This document shows positions 25,933-34,395 of a DNA stretch of 64,000 nucleotides, in pieces. The notes beneath the pieces are model-generated. The model did not search any database, was not told the DNA's origin, and saw only the letters and a list, made by a program, of their open reading frames with translations. This stretch comes from CF-39 sp035651155 (GTDB taxonomy: Bacteria; Chloroflexota; Limnocylindria; P2-11E), in the NCBI GenBank assembly GCA_035651155.1, contig DASRGG010000036.1:105850-169849 (forward strand), read 5' to 3'. The translations under genes and the position numbers were made by a program. The first letter of the stretch is position 1. The number at the start of each line of letters is the position of its first letter.

Positions 25933-27009
25933 GTGAACGTGGGCCGTCTCGCGCCCCTGCTCGCCCTCGCGCTGCTCGTCTCGAGCTGCGGCGAGGCCAC
26001 GCGCATCGCGGCGGCAAGCTCGGCGACGGCTGCGGCGACGGCGGCCCCGACGGCCACAGCGAGCCCGACGCCCACGCCGAGCTCCTCGTCGACGCCGTCG
26101 CCGACGGCATCCTCGAAGCCGATTGCCGACGTGCTCGGCCAGATCGATCCGGCGCGTCTCGACGCGCATCTCGAGGCGCTCACCGACGTCGTTTCGCGCG
26201 ACCCGCGCCATCCCGGCCACGCGAAGGCAGTCGCCTACATCAAGGGGCAGCTCGCGATGCTCGGCACGAACGTCACGGTCGAGTCGCAGCGCACCGTGTA
26301 CCAGGGCATCCCGCTCGAGAACATCTTCGTCACGATCGACCCGCTCGGCGCGGCTCCCGCGGCCACGGGGTGGGTCCTCGTCTCGGCGCACTACGACTCC
26401 GTCGCGAACCGCACGCCCGGCTGGCGGCCCGGGTTCGACCCGGCGCCCGGCGCCGACGACAACGCCACCGGCACCGCCGCGCTGCTCGAGTTCGCGCGCA
26501 TCGTCTCCGCCGATCGCGGCCGGCTGCGCACGCGTCTCGTGCTCGCGTTCTTCGACGGCGAGGAGCTGTTCTTCAAGGGCAGCGGCGCGTACATGGCCAC
26601 GCTCGCCCGGCCGTACCCGTACAGGGCCGCGATCAACCTCGACATGGTCGGCTTCAATCCGATCGCCGACCGCCTCGACCTGCTCTGGTACACGAACGCG
26701 TCCGCGGGTCTGCGCGACCGTGTCATCAAAGCGAACGACACGTACCAGATCGGCGTGGCGCCGCTGAACGCCCAGTACGCGGCAGACGGCGACACCATCA
26801 TGGACGCCGCGCCCTTCGGGATCGCGGGCATCCCGTCGATCGCGCTCTGCCAGCGGTATGGTGAGAACGATGCGACCTTCCCTGGGAACTACACCTTCCA
26901 CACCGTGAACGACACGCCCGACAAGATCGGCAACAAGCGGCTCTGGCTGAAGGCGTCGAAGCTCACGCTGGCAACCGCCCTCGAGCTCGCGGGCGAGAGC
27001 GCGCGGTGA
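25933..27009 (+). CDS. M28-family aminopeptidase lipoprotein
   Basis: This product of about 358 residues has a lipoprotein signal (LALALLVSSCGE, lipobox Cys near residue 19), an Ala/Ser/Thr/Pro stalk to about residue 60, and an M28 zinc peptidase domain. Metal ligands are visible as SAHYDS, GADDNATG, FFDGEELF, INLDMVGF and FHTVND (His, Asp, Glu, Asp, His in order). It should be a surface-anchored, two-zinc aminopeptidase. The start may be GTG 25933 or GTG 25939. It overlaps the small gene downstream by 4 nt. Confidence 0.9.
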   Translation: MNVGRLAPLLALALLVSSCGEATRIAAASSATAAATAAPTATASPTPTPSSSSTPSPTASSKPIADVLGQIDPARLDAHLEALTDVVSRDPRHPGHAKAVAYIKGQLAMLGTNVTVESQRTVYQGIPLENIFVTIDPLGAAPAATGWVLVSAHYDSVANRTPGWRPGFDPAPGADDNATGTAALLEFARIVSADRGRLRTRLVLAFFDGEELFFKGSGAYMATLARPYPYRAAINLDMVGFNPIADRLDLLWYTNASAGLRDRVIKANDTYQIGVAPLNAQYAADGDTIMDAAPFGIAGIPSIALCQRYGENDATFPGNYTFHTVNDTPDKIGNKRLWLKASKLTLATALELAGESAR

Positions 27010-27323
27010 CGCGCGTCGGACGTCGCGCGCGGCTGCTCGCCTTCGGCGGGCTCGCGCTCGTGTTCGCGCTCGCGCTCGTGCTCCTTCGCCCCGTCGCCGC
27101 GCCGCTCTCGGACGCGGACTACGTCGCGATCGCGAAGGACACGCCACAGGGCAAGCTGTACTTCCGGAGCCACACCGCGCCCTGCAGCGTCACGCGCGTG
27201 TGGAACGTCCAGGTGAACTGCGACTACGTCGCGGCGCCGGGCACGCCCACGGAGAAATTCCGCGTCTACATCGATCCGCGCACGAACGGCGTCGTCGACG
27301 TCGACATGCGATTCGACCCGTAG
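27006..27323 (+). CDS. Small membrane-anchored protein of unknown function
   Basis: A 105-residue protein with a basic N-terminus and one hydrophobic helix (LLAFGGLALVFALALVLL), then a 70-residue soluble part with two Cys (HTAPCSV and VNCDYV), perhaps a disulfide outside the membrane. The end RVYIDPRTNGVVDVDMRF looks like a PepSY or DUF-type strand pair but I do not recognise a family. GTGA overlap with the peptidase stop implies co-translation, so a partner or inhibitor of that peptidase is possible. Confidence 0.72.
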   Translation: MTRVGRRARLLAFGGLALVFALALVLLRPVAAPLSDADYVAIAKDTPQGKLYFRSHTAPCSVTRVWNVQVNCDYVAAPGTPTEKFRVYIDPRTNGVVDVDMRFDP

Positions 27324-27351
27324 CACGCCGACATCGGCGCTCCAGTCCCTC

Positions 27352-27690
27352 GTGGAAGTCGAAGGGCGAGCGGCGTCGGCCGCGTCCCACGCCGTATACA
27401 CCGCGCGGGGCGGCGCGACATCCACGGAGATCGTCGTATGGGTGCTCCCGCCGGAGCGTCGCCTGGACGCATCGGACACGCAGATCCTCTTCGGCGGTGC
27501 CCTTGGGGACGTGGGGTGTCAGCGAGTGGACGGCATGCGGCGGTGCGAGCATCACCGATGAGCTCGGCGCGCGGGTGCGACGGCACGATCTGCTACGCGA
27601 GCGACGGCGTCCTCCTGTCGTTCGTCCTGCATAGCGGGGCGGACACCGTCAGTCTCGAGGCGACGCAGATCTCCTACGACGTCTCGAAAG
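27352..27690 (+). pseudogene. Frameshifted and truncated gene of unknown family
   Basis: Codon use with G/C third positions runs from the GTG in one frame for about 65 codons (EIVVWVLPPERRLDASD region), then continues in another frame (CDGTICYASDGVLLSFVL, then VSLEATQISYDVS). The switch lies near 27540-27570. The coding signal ends where the oppositely oriented methyltransferase remnant begins. No family is recognised; the two-Cys CDGTICY segment and signal-less start suggest the 5' end may be missing too. Confidence 0.5.
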
Positions 27691-28047
27691 AGATCGGGTA
27701 CGGCATCCATCGGTTGCCGCGGTCCGTGTCGTATTCGACGAGGATGAGGCGTCCGTGCGGCTCGCCCAGCGCGCGCACGCGGGCGAGCGTGTCGCGCTTG
27801 CTCGCCACGAAGTGCAGCGAATTCGCCATCACCACGCCGTCGAGCCGCGGCAGCGCGAGATCGCCGGTGAAGTCCGCGACGACCGTCCCCAGGCGGGGCC
27901 GCGCGCGCCCGCGGGGCCGCTTCGTACGCGCGCGAGCTCGCGAAGCGACGCCGCCCCGCGGTCGACCGCGTGGATGGTCGCGCCGGGGTCCGGCAGATCC
28001 GGGAGCGCCGGCGCGAACGCGCCCGTTCCCGCGCCGAGTCCGCCCAT
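27674..28047 (-). pseudogene. SAM-dependent methyltransferase remnant
   Basis: On the minus strand the SAM-binding loop GLGAGTGAFAPAL and IHAVDRGAASLREL are read in one frame; after about 27900 the sequence continues in a shifted frame as TVVADFTGDLALP, VVMANSLHF and GRLILVEYDTDRGNRW, ending at YPISFETS and a stop. This order is that of a class I methyltransferase (motifs I to post-I, IV, V). The N-terminal lead-in, one reading frame and the C-terminal quarter are lost. It follows dtd by 14 nt, so it was probably the third gene of that run. Confidence 0.65.
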
Positions 28048-28061
28048 CGGCGTGATCCCGG

Positions 28062-28532
28062 TTACGTCCTCCCGAGATCGCCTTCGGCCCAGCCGTCCGT
28101 CGTCACGACGATCGTCACCGGCCCGTCGCCCTCGAGCTCGACGCGCATGTTCGCCCCGAATGTTCCCTGCGCCACCGTGGCCCCCGCGCCGCGGAGCACG
28201 CCGCAGAACGCCTCGTAGAGGCGCCGTCCCTGGTCGGGCGGCGCCGCCTTCGCGAAGTCCGGCCGGCGGCCGTGCCGCACGTCGCCGTAGAGCGTGAACT
28301 GCGGGATCACGAGCAGGGCGCCGCCGGCGTCGAGGACGGTGCGGTCGAGCTTCCCGCGCTCGTCGTCGAAGATCCGCAGCGCGAGGATCTTCGCGGCGAG
28401 GCGCTCGCCGTCCTCCGCGCGATCGCCCGCACCGACGCCGAGCAGCACGGCCGCGCCGGGCCCGATGCGCGCGACGGGCTCGCCGGCCGCGTGGACCGCA
28501 CCCGCGCGCACGCGCTGCACGACGGCGCGCAT
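28062..28532 (-). CDS. dtd: D-aminoacyl-tRNA deacylase
   Basis: The 156-residue product matches Dtd, which frees tRNA from mischarged D-amino acids and glycine. Seen are MRAVVQRVRAGAV at the N-terminus, the PQFTLYGDVRHGRRPDF active-site segment, and the cross-subunit region FGANMRVELEGDGPVTI in place of the common NDGPVT. The G-P cis motif is therefore retained. It is 13 nt after a small conserved-looking gene and upstream of the methyltransferase remnant. Confidence 0.93.
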   Translation of the reverse strand: MRAVVQRVRAGAVHAAGEPVARIGPGAAVLLGVGAGDRAEDGERLAAKILALRIFDDERGKLDRTVLDAGGALLVIPQFTLYGDVRHGRRPDFAKAAPPDQGRRLYEAFCGVLRGAGATVAQGTFGANMRVELEGDGPVTIVVTTDGWAEGDLGRT

Positions 28533-28545
28533 CAGGGCCGCGCGA

Positions 28546-28752
28546 TTATTCGAGCATCCAGGGGTTGTCCCCGCGTACGACGGATTCCACCTCGCTCGCG
28601 GAGAGGTGGCCCGGCGCGTACACGGTCATGCTCTTCCCGAGCGGCAGCCGGGTGATGAACGTCACCTTGCCGAAGCGGTAGCCGTGCTGGAACAGGAACG
28701 GCTTCCCGTCGATCTCGATGAGCTGGCGGCGGTCGGTCGATGTCGCGGGCAC
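28546..28752 (-). CDS. Small protein of 68 residues, unknown function
   Basis: Third codon positions are almost all G or C in this frame, and the product looks structured: IEIDGKPFLFQHGYRFGKV, then GKSMTVYAPGHLS and VVRGDNPWMLE. No family is recognised. The GTG lies 6 nt after AATACT, with no ribosome site. It is first in a run with dtd. Confidence 0.62.
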   Translation of the reverse strand: MPATSTDRRQLIEIDGKPFLFQHGYRFGKVTFITRLPLGKSMTVYAPGHLSASEVESVVRGDNPWMLE

Positions 28753-28758
28753 GCGCCC

Positions 28759-28764
28759 AGTATT
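28759..28764 (-). promoter_or_regulatory. Putative -10 box before the 68-residue gene
   Basis: AATACT on the minus strand ends 6 nt before the GTG; leaderless initiation is likely. Confidence 0.3.
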
Positions 28765-28800
28765 GGCGAACAGCGCGTGGCTCGCTCGCCGCGCCCGGGA

Positions 28801-28962
28801 CTACGGCGAGAGGTCGTACCCCGGGTCGTCCGGCAACCAGCTCGCGCCGGCCCCGTTGCCCGGGCCGAAACGCGAGTCCGCGTTGGCGATCCCCCCACCG
28901 ATCGTGAGGAGCAGCAGGGTGACGATCACCGCGCGCGAGCAAAGCCGACCCATGCGTGTCAT
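28801..28962 (-). CDS. Small secreted peptide, 53 residues, divergent from an XRE-TPR regulator
   Basis: The ATG has an AAAGGGGA ribosome site 6 nt upstream. Residues 1-28 are a classical Sec signal (basic MTRMGRLCSR, then VIVTLLLLTIGGG, cleavage near IANADS). About 25 residues remain, rich in Gly, Pro and Asp (RFGPGNGAG, SWLPDDPGYDLSP). There is no Cys in the mature part and no lipobox. The layout, exported mini-protein next to a helix-turn-helix/TPR regulator, is that of RRNPP signalling peptides, which are exported, trimmed and re-imported. No family is recognised and the role is inferred from position only. Confidence 0.7.
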   Translation of the reverse strand: MTRMGRLCSRAVIVTLLLLTIGGGIANADSRFGPGNGAGASWLPDDPGYDLSP

Positions 28963-29018
28963 CTGCGTGTCCCCTTTCGCAGGTCCCCCACGTGCGGGAT
29001 GTTCGCGGCTTGGTGCGT

Positions 29019-29044
29019 TCGATATCCTCGGTCGAGTCTATCGA
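29019..29044. promoter_or_regulatory. Inverted repeat in the peptide/regulator intergenic region
   Basis: TCGATA and TATCGA arms are separated by 14 nt that hold a second palindrome (CTCGGTCGAG). It lies between the divergent peptide and regulator genes and could be the regulator operator. Confidence 0.4.
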
Positions 29045-29110
29045 CGCTGAACGGTTTAGAGTCAGACGGCCGGCTCGCCCGGCTGTCAGTTCGGTCACAG
29101 AGGAGCCACC

Positions 29111-30394
29111 GTGGGGAGCATCGAAACGGCGCCGAAACCAGGCCTCGGGGAGCGCGTACGGAGCGCTCGCCGGGAGCGCGGCATGAGCCAGGCGCAGCTC
29201 GCCGGCGAGGAGCTCACCAAGGGCTTCATCTCCCAGGTCGAATCGGGGCTCGTGCGCCCGAGCGTCCGATCCCTCCAGATCATCGCGACGCGCCTCGGCA
29301 AGAGCCTCGACTACTTCCTCGGAGACGCGCCGCTCGCCGCCGAGAAGCGTCTCGCGTTCCACCGCCTCGCGGCGGAAGCCGCCACGGAGCGACGCGATTA
29401 CGACGCCGCGCGTGTCGAGATCGAATCCGCGCTCGCGGCGGCGCCCGCCAAGCGCGAGCGGGGCGCGCTCCTGCGCCTGCTCGCGCAGTCGGAGCTCGGG
29501 ACCGGACATCACGAAGCGGCCTTCGATCGCATCGGCGAGGCGCTCGGGCTCCTCGACGAGTCCACCGACGCGAACGAGATCGCGCACCTCCTGTATCTGC
29601 GCGGCACCGCCTACGGCCAGCTGAACCAGCACCTCACCGCGGCAGAGGCCCTCGAGCAGGCGCGCGACACGATGGAGCGGCACGAGGTGAACGACCCGCG
29701 CCTTCGCTCGCGGATCCTCGTCGCCCTCGGCACCGCGTATCGCCGGCTCAATCGCACGGCCAAGGCGATGCAGACGTACGCGTCGGCGCTCGACCTCGCC
29801 TCGGCGTCCAACGAGCTGCGCACGGCGGCGCAGGGCTACATGGGCGTGGCCGTGTCGCTGTACGACGCCGGCGAGCTCGATGCCGCGATCGGCAGCTACC
29901 GCCGCGCCCTCGAGCTCTTCGCGCGCGTCGAGGATCGCTCCTTCGAGCTGTCGGTGCTGCACTCGCTCGCCTCGGTCCAGTTCGAGCGCGGTGCGGTCGA
30001 CGACGCGAAGGAGGTCGCCGAGCGCTGTGTCGCGCTGGCGCGCACGGCCCACGACGAGCGGACCGAAGCGATCGCCGACGTGATCCTCGCTCGTGTCGCG
30101 CTCGCGAAGGGCGACGCCGAGCGCGCGCTCGCGATCGCGAAGCGCGCCGACAAGGTCTTCGATGACGGTGACCGGCAGCGCGCGGACGCGCTCCGCGTCA
30201 TCGGTGCGGCGCAGGACGCGCTCGGCGCGTACGGTCCGAGCGATCGCGCGTATCGCAAGGCGATCGAGCTCCTCGACGAGGTCGGGGATCAGCCCGACCG
30301 GTCGACCATCGCCGCGGAGTACGCCAAGAAGCTGCGTGCGCGCGGTGACGTGGACGCCGCGTTCCATTACCTCGACCTCGCGCGGGGGCGCTGA
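29111..30394 (+). CDS. XRE-family transcriptional regulator with TPR domain (RRNPP-like)
   Basis: The 427-residue protein has an N-terminal XRE helix-turn-helix (residues about 12-66: GMSQAQLAGEELTKGFISQV, SLQIIATRLGKSLDYFLG) followed by an all-helical region to the C-terminus with repeated TPR patterns (such as LRGTAYGQLNQHLTAAEAL, GVAVSLYDAGELDAAIGSYRR, ASVQFERGAVDDAKEVA). This is the domain order of PlcR, PrgX, Rgg and NprR-type regulators, whose TPR domain binds a short peptide. AGAGGAG precedes the GTG by 6 nt. The divergent small secreted peptide gene is an attractive ligand candidate. It could also be a house-keeping XRE-TPR protein with no peptide ligand. Confidence 0.9.
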   Translation: MGSIETAPKPGLGERVRSARRERGMSQAQLAGEELTKGFISQVESGLVRPSVRSLQIIATRLGKSLDYFLGDAPLAAEKRLAFHRLAAEAATERRDYDAARVEIESALAAAPAKRERGALLRLLAQSELGTGHHEAAFDRIGEALGLLDESTDANEIAHLLYLRGTAYGQLNQHLTAAEALEQARDTMERHEVNDPRLRSRILVALGTAYRRLNRTAKAMQTYASALDLASASNELRTAAQGYMGVAVSLYDAGELDAAIGSYRRALELFARVEDRSFELSVLHSLASVQFERGAVDDAKEVAERCVALARTAHDERTEAIADVILARVALAKGDAERALAIAKRADKVFDDGDRQRADALRVIGAAQDALGAYGPSDRAYRKAIELLDEVGDQPDRSTIAAEYAKKLRARGDVDAAFHYLDLARGR

Positions 30395-30431
30395 GCCCTC
30401 GCGGCGCGGCCGCTCCTCGCTCGCGTCTCGC

Positions 30432-30437
30432 TAGCAT
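30432..30437 (+). promoter_or_regulatory. Putative -10 box of polX
   Basis: TAGCAT ends 9 nt before the GTG start; no ribosome site is seen. Confidence 0.3.
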
Positions 30438-30446
30438 CGTTCTCCA

Positions 30447-32198
30447 GTGCCACGCGATGCCGCGACCGTCGACAACGAAGGCGTCGCCGCGGTCCTCGAC
30501 GAGATCGCCGATCTCCTCGAGCTCAAGGGAGAGAACGTCTTCCGCGCGGTGACGTATCGGGCCGTCGCGCGCGCCGTCCGCGATCTGCGCGAGCCCGTCG
30601 CCGATCTCGTGGCGCAGGGCCGCCTGGGCGAGATCCCCAAGACCGGACCATCGGTGACGGAGGCCATCACGCAGCTCGTCACGAGCGGCGAGTCGAAGCG
30701 GCACGCGGAGCTGAAGGCCGCCGTGCCCGCGGGCCTCATCACGCTGCTGCGGGTCCCGGGCGTCGGGCCCGCGACCGCCCGCACCATCTACAACGAGCTC
30801 AAGATCACGTCGATCGACGAGCTCGAGGAGGCCGCGAAGGCGCACCGGCTCCGCGAGCTTCCGAAGATCCAGGCGAAGACCGAAGAGAACATCCTGAAGT
30901 CGATCGCGTCGCTGCGCCAGCGGACCGGTCGCACGCTGATCCACCACGCGCGCGCCGCCGCCGACGCGATGATCGCCACGCTGCGCGAGCGCGCCGGCGT
31001 CGAGCGCATCAGCGTCGCCGGCAGCGTGCGCCGCTATCGCGAGACCGTCGGCGACATCGATCTGCTCGTGCCGGCCGACGACGCCGCGCCGATCATGGAG
31101 GCGTTCACGACCGCGCCGGCGGTGGAGCGCGTCCTCGCGAAGGGCGATACGAAGTCGTCGGTGATCGTCGGCCGCGGCCTCCAGGTCGACCTGCGCGTCG
31201 TTCCGCCCGTCTCCTGGGGCGCCGCGCTCCTCTACTTCACCGGGTCGAAGGAGCACAACGTGCGGCTCCGCGGGCAGGCCCTGAAGAAGAAGCTCCTGCT
31301 GAACGAGTACGGGCTCTACCGCGTCGGGGCGGAGGCGCGGGGGCAGGAGATCGCGTCGCGTACCGAGGAGGACGTCTACGCGGCGCTCGAGATGGACTGG
31401 ATCCCGCCGGAGCTGCGCGAGGACCACGGGGAGATCGACGCCGCGCTCGCCCGCGCGCTGCCCGCGCTCGTGTCGCTCGCCGACATCCGCGGCGACCTGC
31501 ACACCCACACGAGCTGGACCGACGGCCGGGACGAGCTCGCGGCGATGGCGCGGCGCGCGAAGGCCAAGGGCTACGCGTACATGGCGGTGACCGATCACTC
31601 GCCCGGTCTCGGCCTGACCCTCGGACTGAACGCCGAGCGGATCGCGGCGCGCATGGCCGAGGCGGCGAAGCTGAACGCGGAGCTCGCGCCGTTCCGTATC
31701 CTCGTCGGGACCGAGGTCGATATCCGCGCGAACGGCACGCTCGACTATCCGGACGACATCCTCCGGCGCTTCGACATCGTGAGCGCGTCGGTGCATTCGG
31801 CCTTCGGACAATCCGAGGACGTCATGACGAAGCGCATCCTCGACGCCATGGCGAATCCGTACGTGACCGCCCTCTCTCATCCCACCGGACGCCTCCTCGA
31901 GCGGCGCGATCCGTACGCGGTCGACCTGGACGCCGTCATCCGCGCCGCGAAGGCGACGGGCACGTGGCTCGAGGTGAACGGCGGGCCGGAGCGGCTCGAC
32001 CTGCCCGACGTCTGGGTGCGCAAGGCGATCGAGAGCGGCGTGACCTTGGTCCTCAATTCGGACGCGCACGCGGTCGAGGAGCTCGAGTGGATGGAGTACG
32101 CCGTCGCGAACTCGCGGCGCGGGTGGGCCACGGCGACGAACGTGGCGAACTGCCTCGGCCTCGACGCGATGCTCGCGAGGCGCAAGCCGCGGAGCTGA
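30447..32198 (+). CDS. polX: DNA polymerase X with PHP domain (PolX)
   Basis: This 583-residue protein combines an N-terminal polymerase X part (8-kDa-like helices, HhH motif VPGVGPATAR, nucleotidyl-transfer aspartates in VGDIDLL and LQVDLRV) with a C-terminal PHP domain from about residue 350 (DLHTHTSWTDG, VTDHSPG, GTEVDIR, SVHSAFG, NSDAHAVEELEWM). Bacterial PolX fills short gaps in base-excision repair, and its PHP domain provides Mn2+-dependent 3'-5' exonuclease and AP endonuclease activity. Metal-binding His and Asp residues are present. It precedes the acylphosphatase gene by 7 nt. Confidence 0.95.
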   Translation: MPRDAATVDNEGVAAVLDEIADLLELKGENVFRAVTYRAVARAVRDLREPVADLVAQGRLGEIPKTGPSVTEAITQLVTSGESKRHAELKAAVPAGLITLLRVPGVGPATARTIYNELKITSIDELEEAAKAHRLRELPKIQAKTEENILKSIASLRQRTGRTLIHHARAAADAMIATLRERAGVERISVAGSVRRYRETVGDIDLLVPADDAAPIMEAFTTAPAVERVLAKGDTKSSVIVGRGLQVDLRVVPPVSWGAALLYFTGSKEHNVRLRGQALKKKLLLNEYGLYRVGAEARGQEIASRTEEDVYAALEMDWIPPELREDHGEIDAALARALPALVSLADIRGDLHTHTSWTDGRDELAAMARRAKAKGYAYMAVTDHSPGLGLTLGLNAERIAARMAEAAKLNAELAPFRILVGTEVDIRANGTLDYPDDILRRFDIVSASVHSAFGQSEDVMTKRILDAMANPYVTALSHPTGRLLERRDPYAVDLDAVIRAAKATGTWLEVNGGPERLDLPDVWVRKAIESGVTLVLNSDAHAVEELEWMEYAVANSRRGWATATNVANCLGLDAMLARRKPRS

Positions 32199-32205
32199 CA
32201 TCGCG

Positions 32206-32496
32206 ATGACCATGAAGCGCGCGCGGTTCGTGGTGCACGGACTCGTTCAAGGCGTGAACTTCCGCAGCGCCGTCGTGCGCGAGGCGACCGCGCGGCGCGT
32301 GACGGGTCGCGTGTGGAATCGCGACGACGGCGCGGTCGAGCTGATCGCGGAGGGCGACGAGGCCGCGCTCGCCGACCTGGAGCGCTGGCTGCACCGCGGT
32401 CCGCGATTGGCCGAGGTCACGCGCGTGGAGCGCACCGAGGTCCCAGGGGATCGCCGGTACCGCGACTTCAGCGTCTCGTACGGGGCCGTCGGCTAG
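32206..32496 (+). CDS. acyP: Acylphosphatase
   Basis: A 96-residue protein with the AcP fold: VVHGLVQGVNFRSAVV carries the phosphate-binding loop and catalytic Arg, and GRVWNRDDGAVEL the catalytic Asn; YRDFSVSY forms the last strand. It hydrolyses acyl phosphates such as acetyl phosphate. The usual GVGFR is GVNFR here, a tolerated change. Probably co-transcribed with polX. Confidence 0.93.
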   Translation: MTMKRARFVVHGLVQGVNFRSAVVREATARRVTGRVWNRDDGAVELIAEGDEAALADLERWLHRGPRLAEVTRVERTEVPGDRRYRDFSVSYGAVG

Positions 32497-32616
32497 CACG
32501 CCCGCCTGTCGCGGGTCACGGGATCCCGTTACCGTTCGCGCCCGACCGGGTCGTCCCATAGCGCCGCTCGATGATGACCGCGAGACCATAACGACCAAAA
32601 CGGTCGCAACGACCGA
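32497..32616 (+). other. Intergenic leader of the ABC transporter operon
   Basis: A CGACC-AAAAC-GGTCG hairpin with a further GACCG copy lies at about 32591-32615, just before the ATG. It may be an operator or a leader structure. Nothing else is seen. Confidence 0.3.
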
Positions 32617-33480
32617 ATGGCTTTCCCCGCTGCGGATATCGCGGGAATCTGGGCCACCGTGTCCGCCCAGCCCCACGCACCGGCGATCGAGCTCCGCGGC
32701 GTCACGAAGCGCTTCGTGACCCCGGCGGGCAAGTCCTTCACCGCGCTCCGTGATCTGGACCTCGTCGTCGCCGAAGGGGAGTTCTGCGCGATCGTGGGCC
32801 CGACCGGATGCGGGAAGTCGACGACCCTCTCGCTCATCTCGGGCCTCGAGCCGCCGAGCATCGGCGACGTCAGCGTGCTCGGGGAGCCCGTCCTTGGCGT
32901 CGGGAAGAGCATCGGCTACGTCTTCCAGCGCGACGCGGTGTTCCCCTGGAAGAACGTCCTTGACAACGTCGCGATCGGGCCGCGATTCCGCGGCGCGGCG
33001 ACGAGCGAGGCCAACGCGCGCGCGCGCGACTGGATCGCGCGCGTCGGCCTCGCGGGCTTCGAGCGCTACTACCCGCACCAGCTCTCGGGCGGCATGCGCA
33101 AGCGCGTCGCCCTCGCGCAGACGCTCATCATCGGCCCGCGCATCCTCCTCATGGACGAGCCGTTCAGCGCGCTCGACGTACAGACGCGCGTCCTCATGGA
33201 GAACGAGCTCCTGGAGCTGTGGGGCACCTCGGGCGCGTCCGTCGTCTTCGTCACGCACGACCTCGAGGAGGCCATCGCGCTCGCCGACCGGGTGGTGGTG
33301 ATCACCGCCGGACCCGGCACGGTGAAGAGCACGTATCACGTCGACCTCCCGCGCCCGCGCAACGTCGCCGAGATCCGTTTCCAACCGCGGTTCGTGGAGC
33401 TCTACGAGGAGATCTGGAAGGACCTGCGCGACGAGGTACTGGTGAGCTATGAGCGCACGAAGCACGCTGTCGCGTCTTAG
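32617..33480 (+). CDS. ABC transporter ATPase, nitrate/sulfonate/taurine type (SsuB/TauB-like)
   Basis: The 287-residue ATPase has Walker A GPTGCGKST, Q-loop GYVFQRDAVFPWKNV typical of SsuB/TauB/NrtD, signature LSGGMRKRVALAQ, Walker B ILLMDEPFSALD and H-loop VTHDLEEA. A start at GTG 32659 is also possible, since the first 14 residues are not conserved. It overlaps the permease gene by 32 nt. With the downstream permease and binding protein it forms a complete importer for a small organic anion, thiamine-precursor or similar ligand. Confidence 0.92.
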   Translation: MAFPAADIAGIWATVSAQPHAPAIELRGVTKRFVTPAGKSFTALRDLDLVVAEGEFCAIVGPTGCGKSTTLSLISGLEPPSIGDVSVLGEPVLGVGKSIGYVFQRDAVFPWKNVLDNVAIGPRFRGAATSEANARARDWIARVGLAGFERYYPHQLSGGMRKRVALAQTLIIGPRILLMDEPFSALDVQTRVLMENELLELWGTSGASVVFVTHDLEEAIALADRVVVITAGPGTVKSTYHVDLPRPRNVAEIRFQPRFVELYEEIWKDLRDEVLVSYERTKHAVAS

Positions 33481-34363
33481 CGGGACCGACCTCGCGCCGG
33501 CGCCGGTCGCCGAGGACCGCGACGTCGCGCGCCGGCGTGCCCGCGCGCGCCGGCGCGCGCTCATCATCGCGCTCCGGATCGCGCTCGCGGTCACCGTCGT
33601 CGGCGTCTGGGAGGCCGGGACGCGTATCGCGTGCGACGGCGTCGACACGGCGAGCTGCGTCATCGACAAGTTCTTCTTCGGCCAGCCGTCGGGTATCTGG
33701 GCGCAGCTCGTCACCTGGGTGCGGAACGGGACGGCGCAGGGCCCGCTCTGGGAGCAGATCGTCGTCACGCTCGAGGAGACGGTACTCGGCTTCGCGATCG
33801 GCGTCGTCCTCGGGGTGATCTTCGGCGTGCTGCTCGGGCGCAATCGACTGCTCGCCGACGTGGCCGGCCCCTACATCAAGGCGATGAACGCCATGCCGCG
33901 CGTCGTGCTGGGCTCCATCTTCACGATCGCCCTCGGCCTCGGGATGGCGTCGAAAGTCGCGCTCGCGGTCGTGCTCGTGTTCTTCGTCGTGTTCTTCAAC
34001 GCGTTCCAGGGCGTGCGCGAGGTCGACCGAGACCTCCTCGCGAACGCCCGCATCCTCGGCGCGAGCCAGCGTCTGCTGTCGCGGCACGTGATCCTTCCGT
34101 CGGCCCTCTCGTGGATCACGGCGAGCCTGCACACGAGCTTCGGGTTCGCGCTCGTGGGTGCGATCGTCGGCGAATACCTCGGTGCGCGGAAGGGGATCGG
34201 CCTGATGATCGCGACCGCGCAGGGGACCTTCAATGCCAATGGCGTCTACGCGGCGATGCTCATCCTCGCGATCGTCGCGATCCTCGCCGAGGCGCTCGTG
34301 ACGCGCCTCGAGGACCACCTCATCCGCTGGCGTCCGAACGCGATCACCGACGTGACCATCTAG
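33449..34363 (+). CDS. ABC transporter permease, SsuC/TauC type
   Basis: A 304-residue protein with six membrane helices and the BPD inner-membrane motif region VREVDRDLLANARILGASQRL that docks to the ATPase coupling helix (E-A-x-x-x-G pattern modified to A-N-A-R-I-L-G). The Arg-rich N-terminus precedes helix 1. A periplasmic loop has two Cys (RIACDG, ASCVID). It is the partner of the overlapping ATPase. Confidence 0.92.
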   Translation: MSARSTLSRLSGTDLAPAPVAEDRDVARRRARARRRALIIALRIALAVTVVGVWEAGTRIACDGVDTASCVIDKFFFGQPSGIWAQLVTWVRNGTAQGPLWEQIVVTLEETVLGFAIGVVLGVIFGVLLGRNRLLADVAGPYIKAMNAMPRVVLGSIFTIALGLGMASKVALAVVLVFFVVFFNAFQGVREVDRDLLANARILGASQRLLSRHVILPSALSWITASLHTSFGFALVGAIVGEYLGARKGIGLMIATAQGTFNANGVYAAMLILAIVAILAEALVTRLEDHLIRWRPNAITDVTI

Positions 34364-34395
34364 ATCCGGGACGAGAGAAAAAGGGAGGCAGAGAC

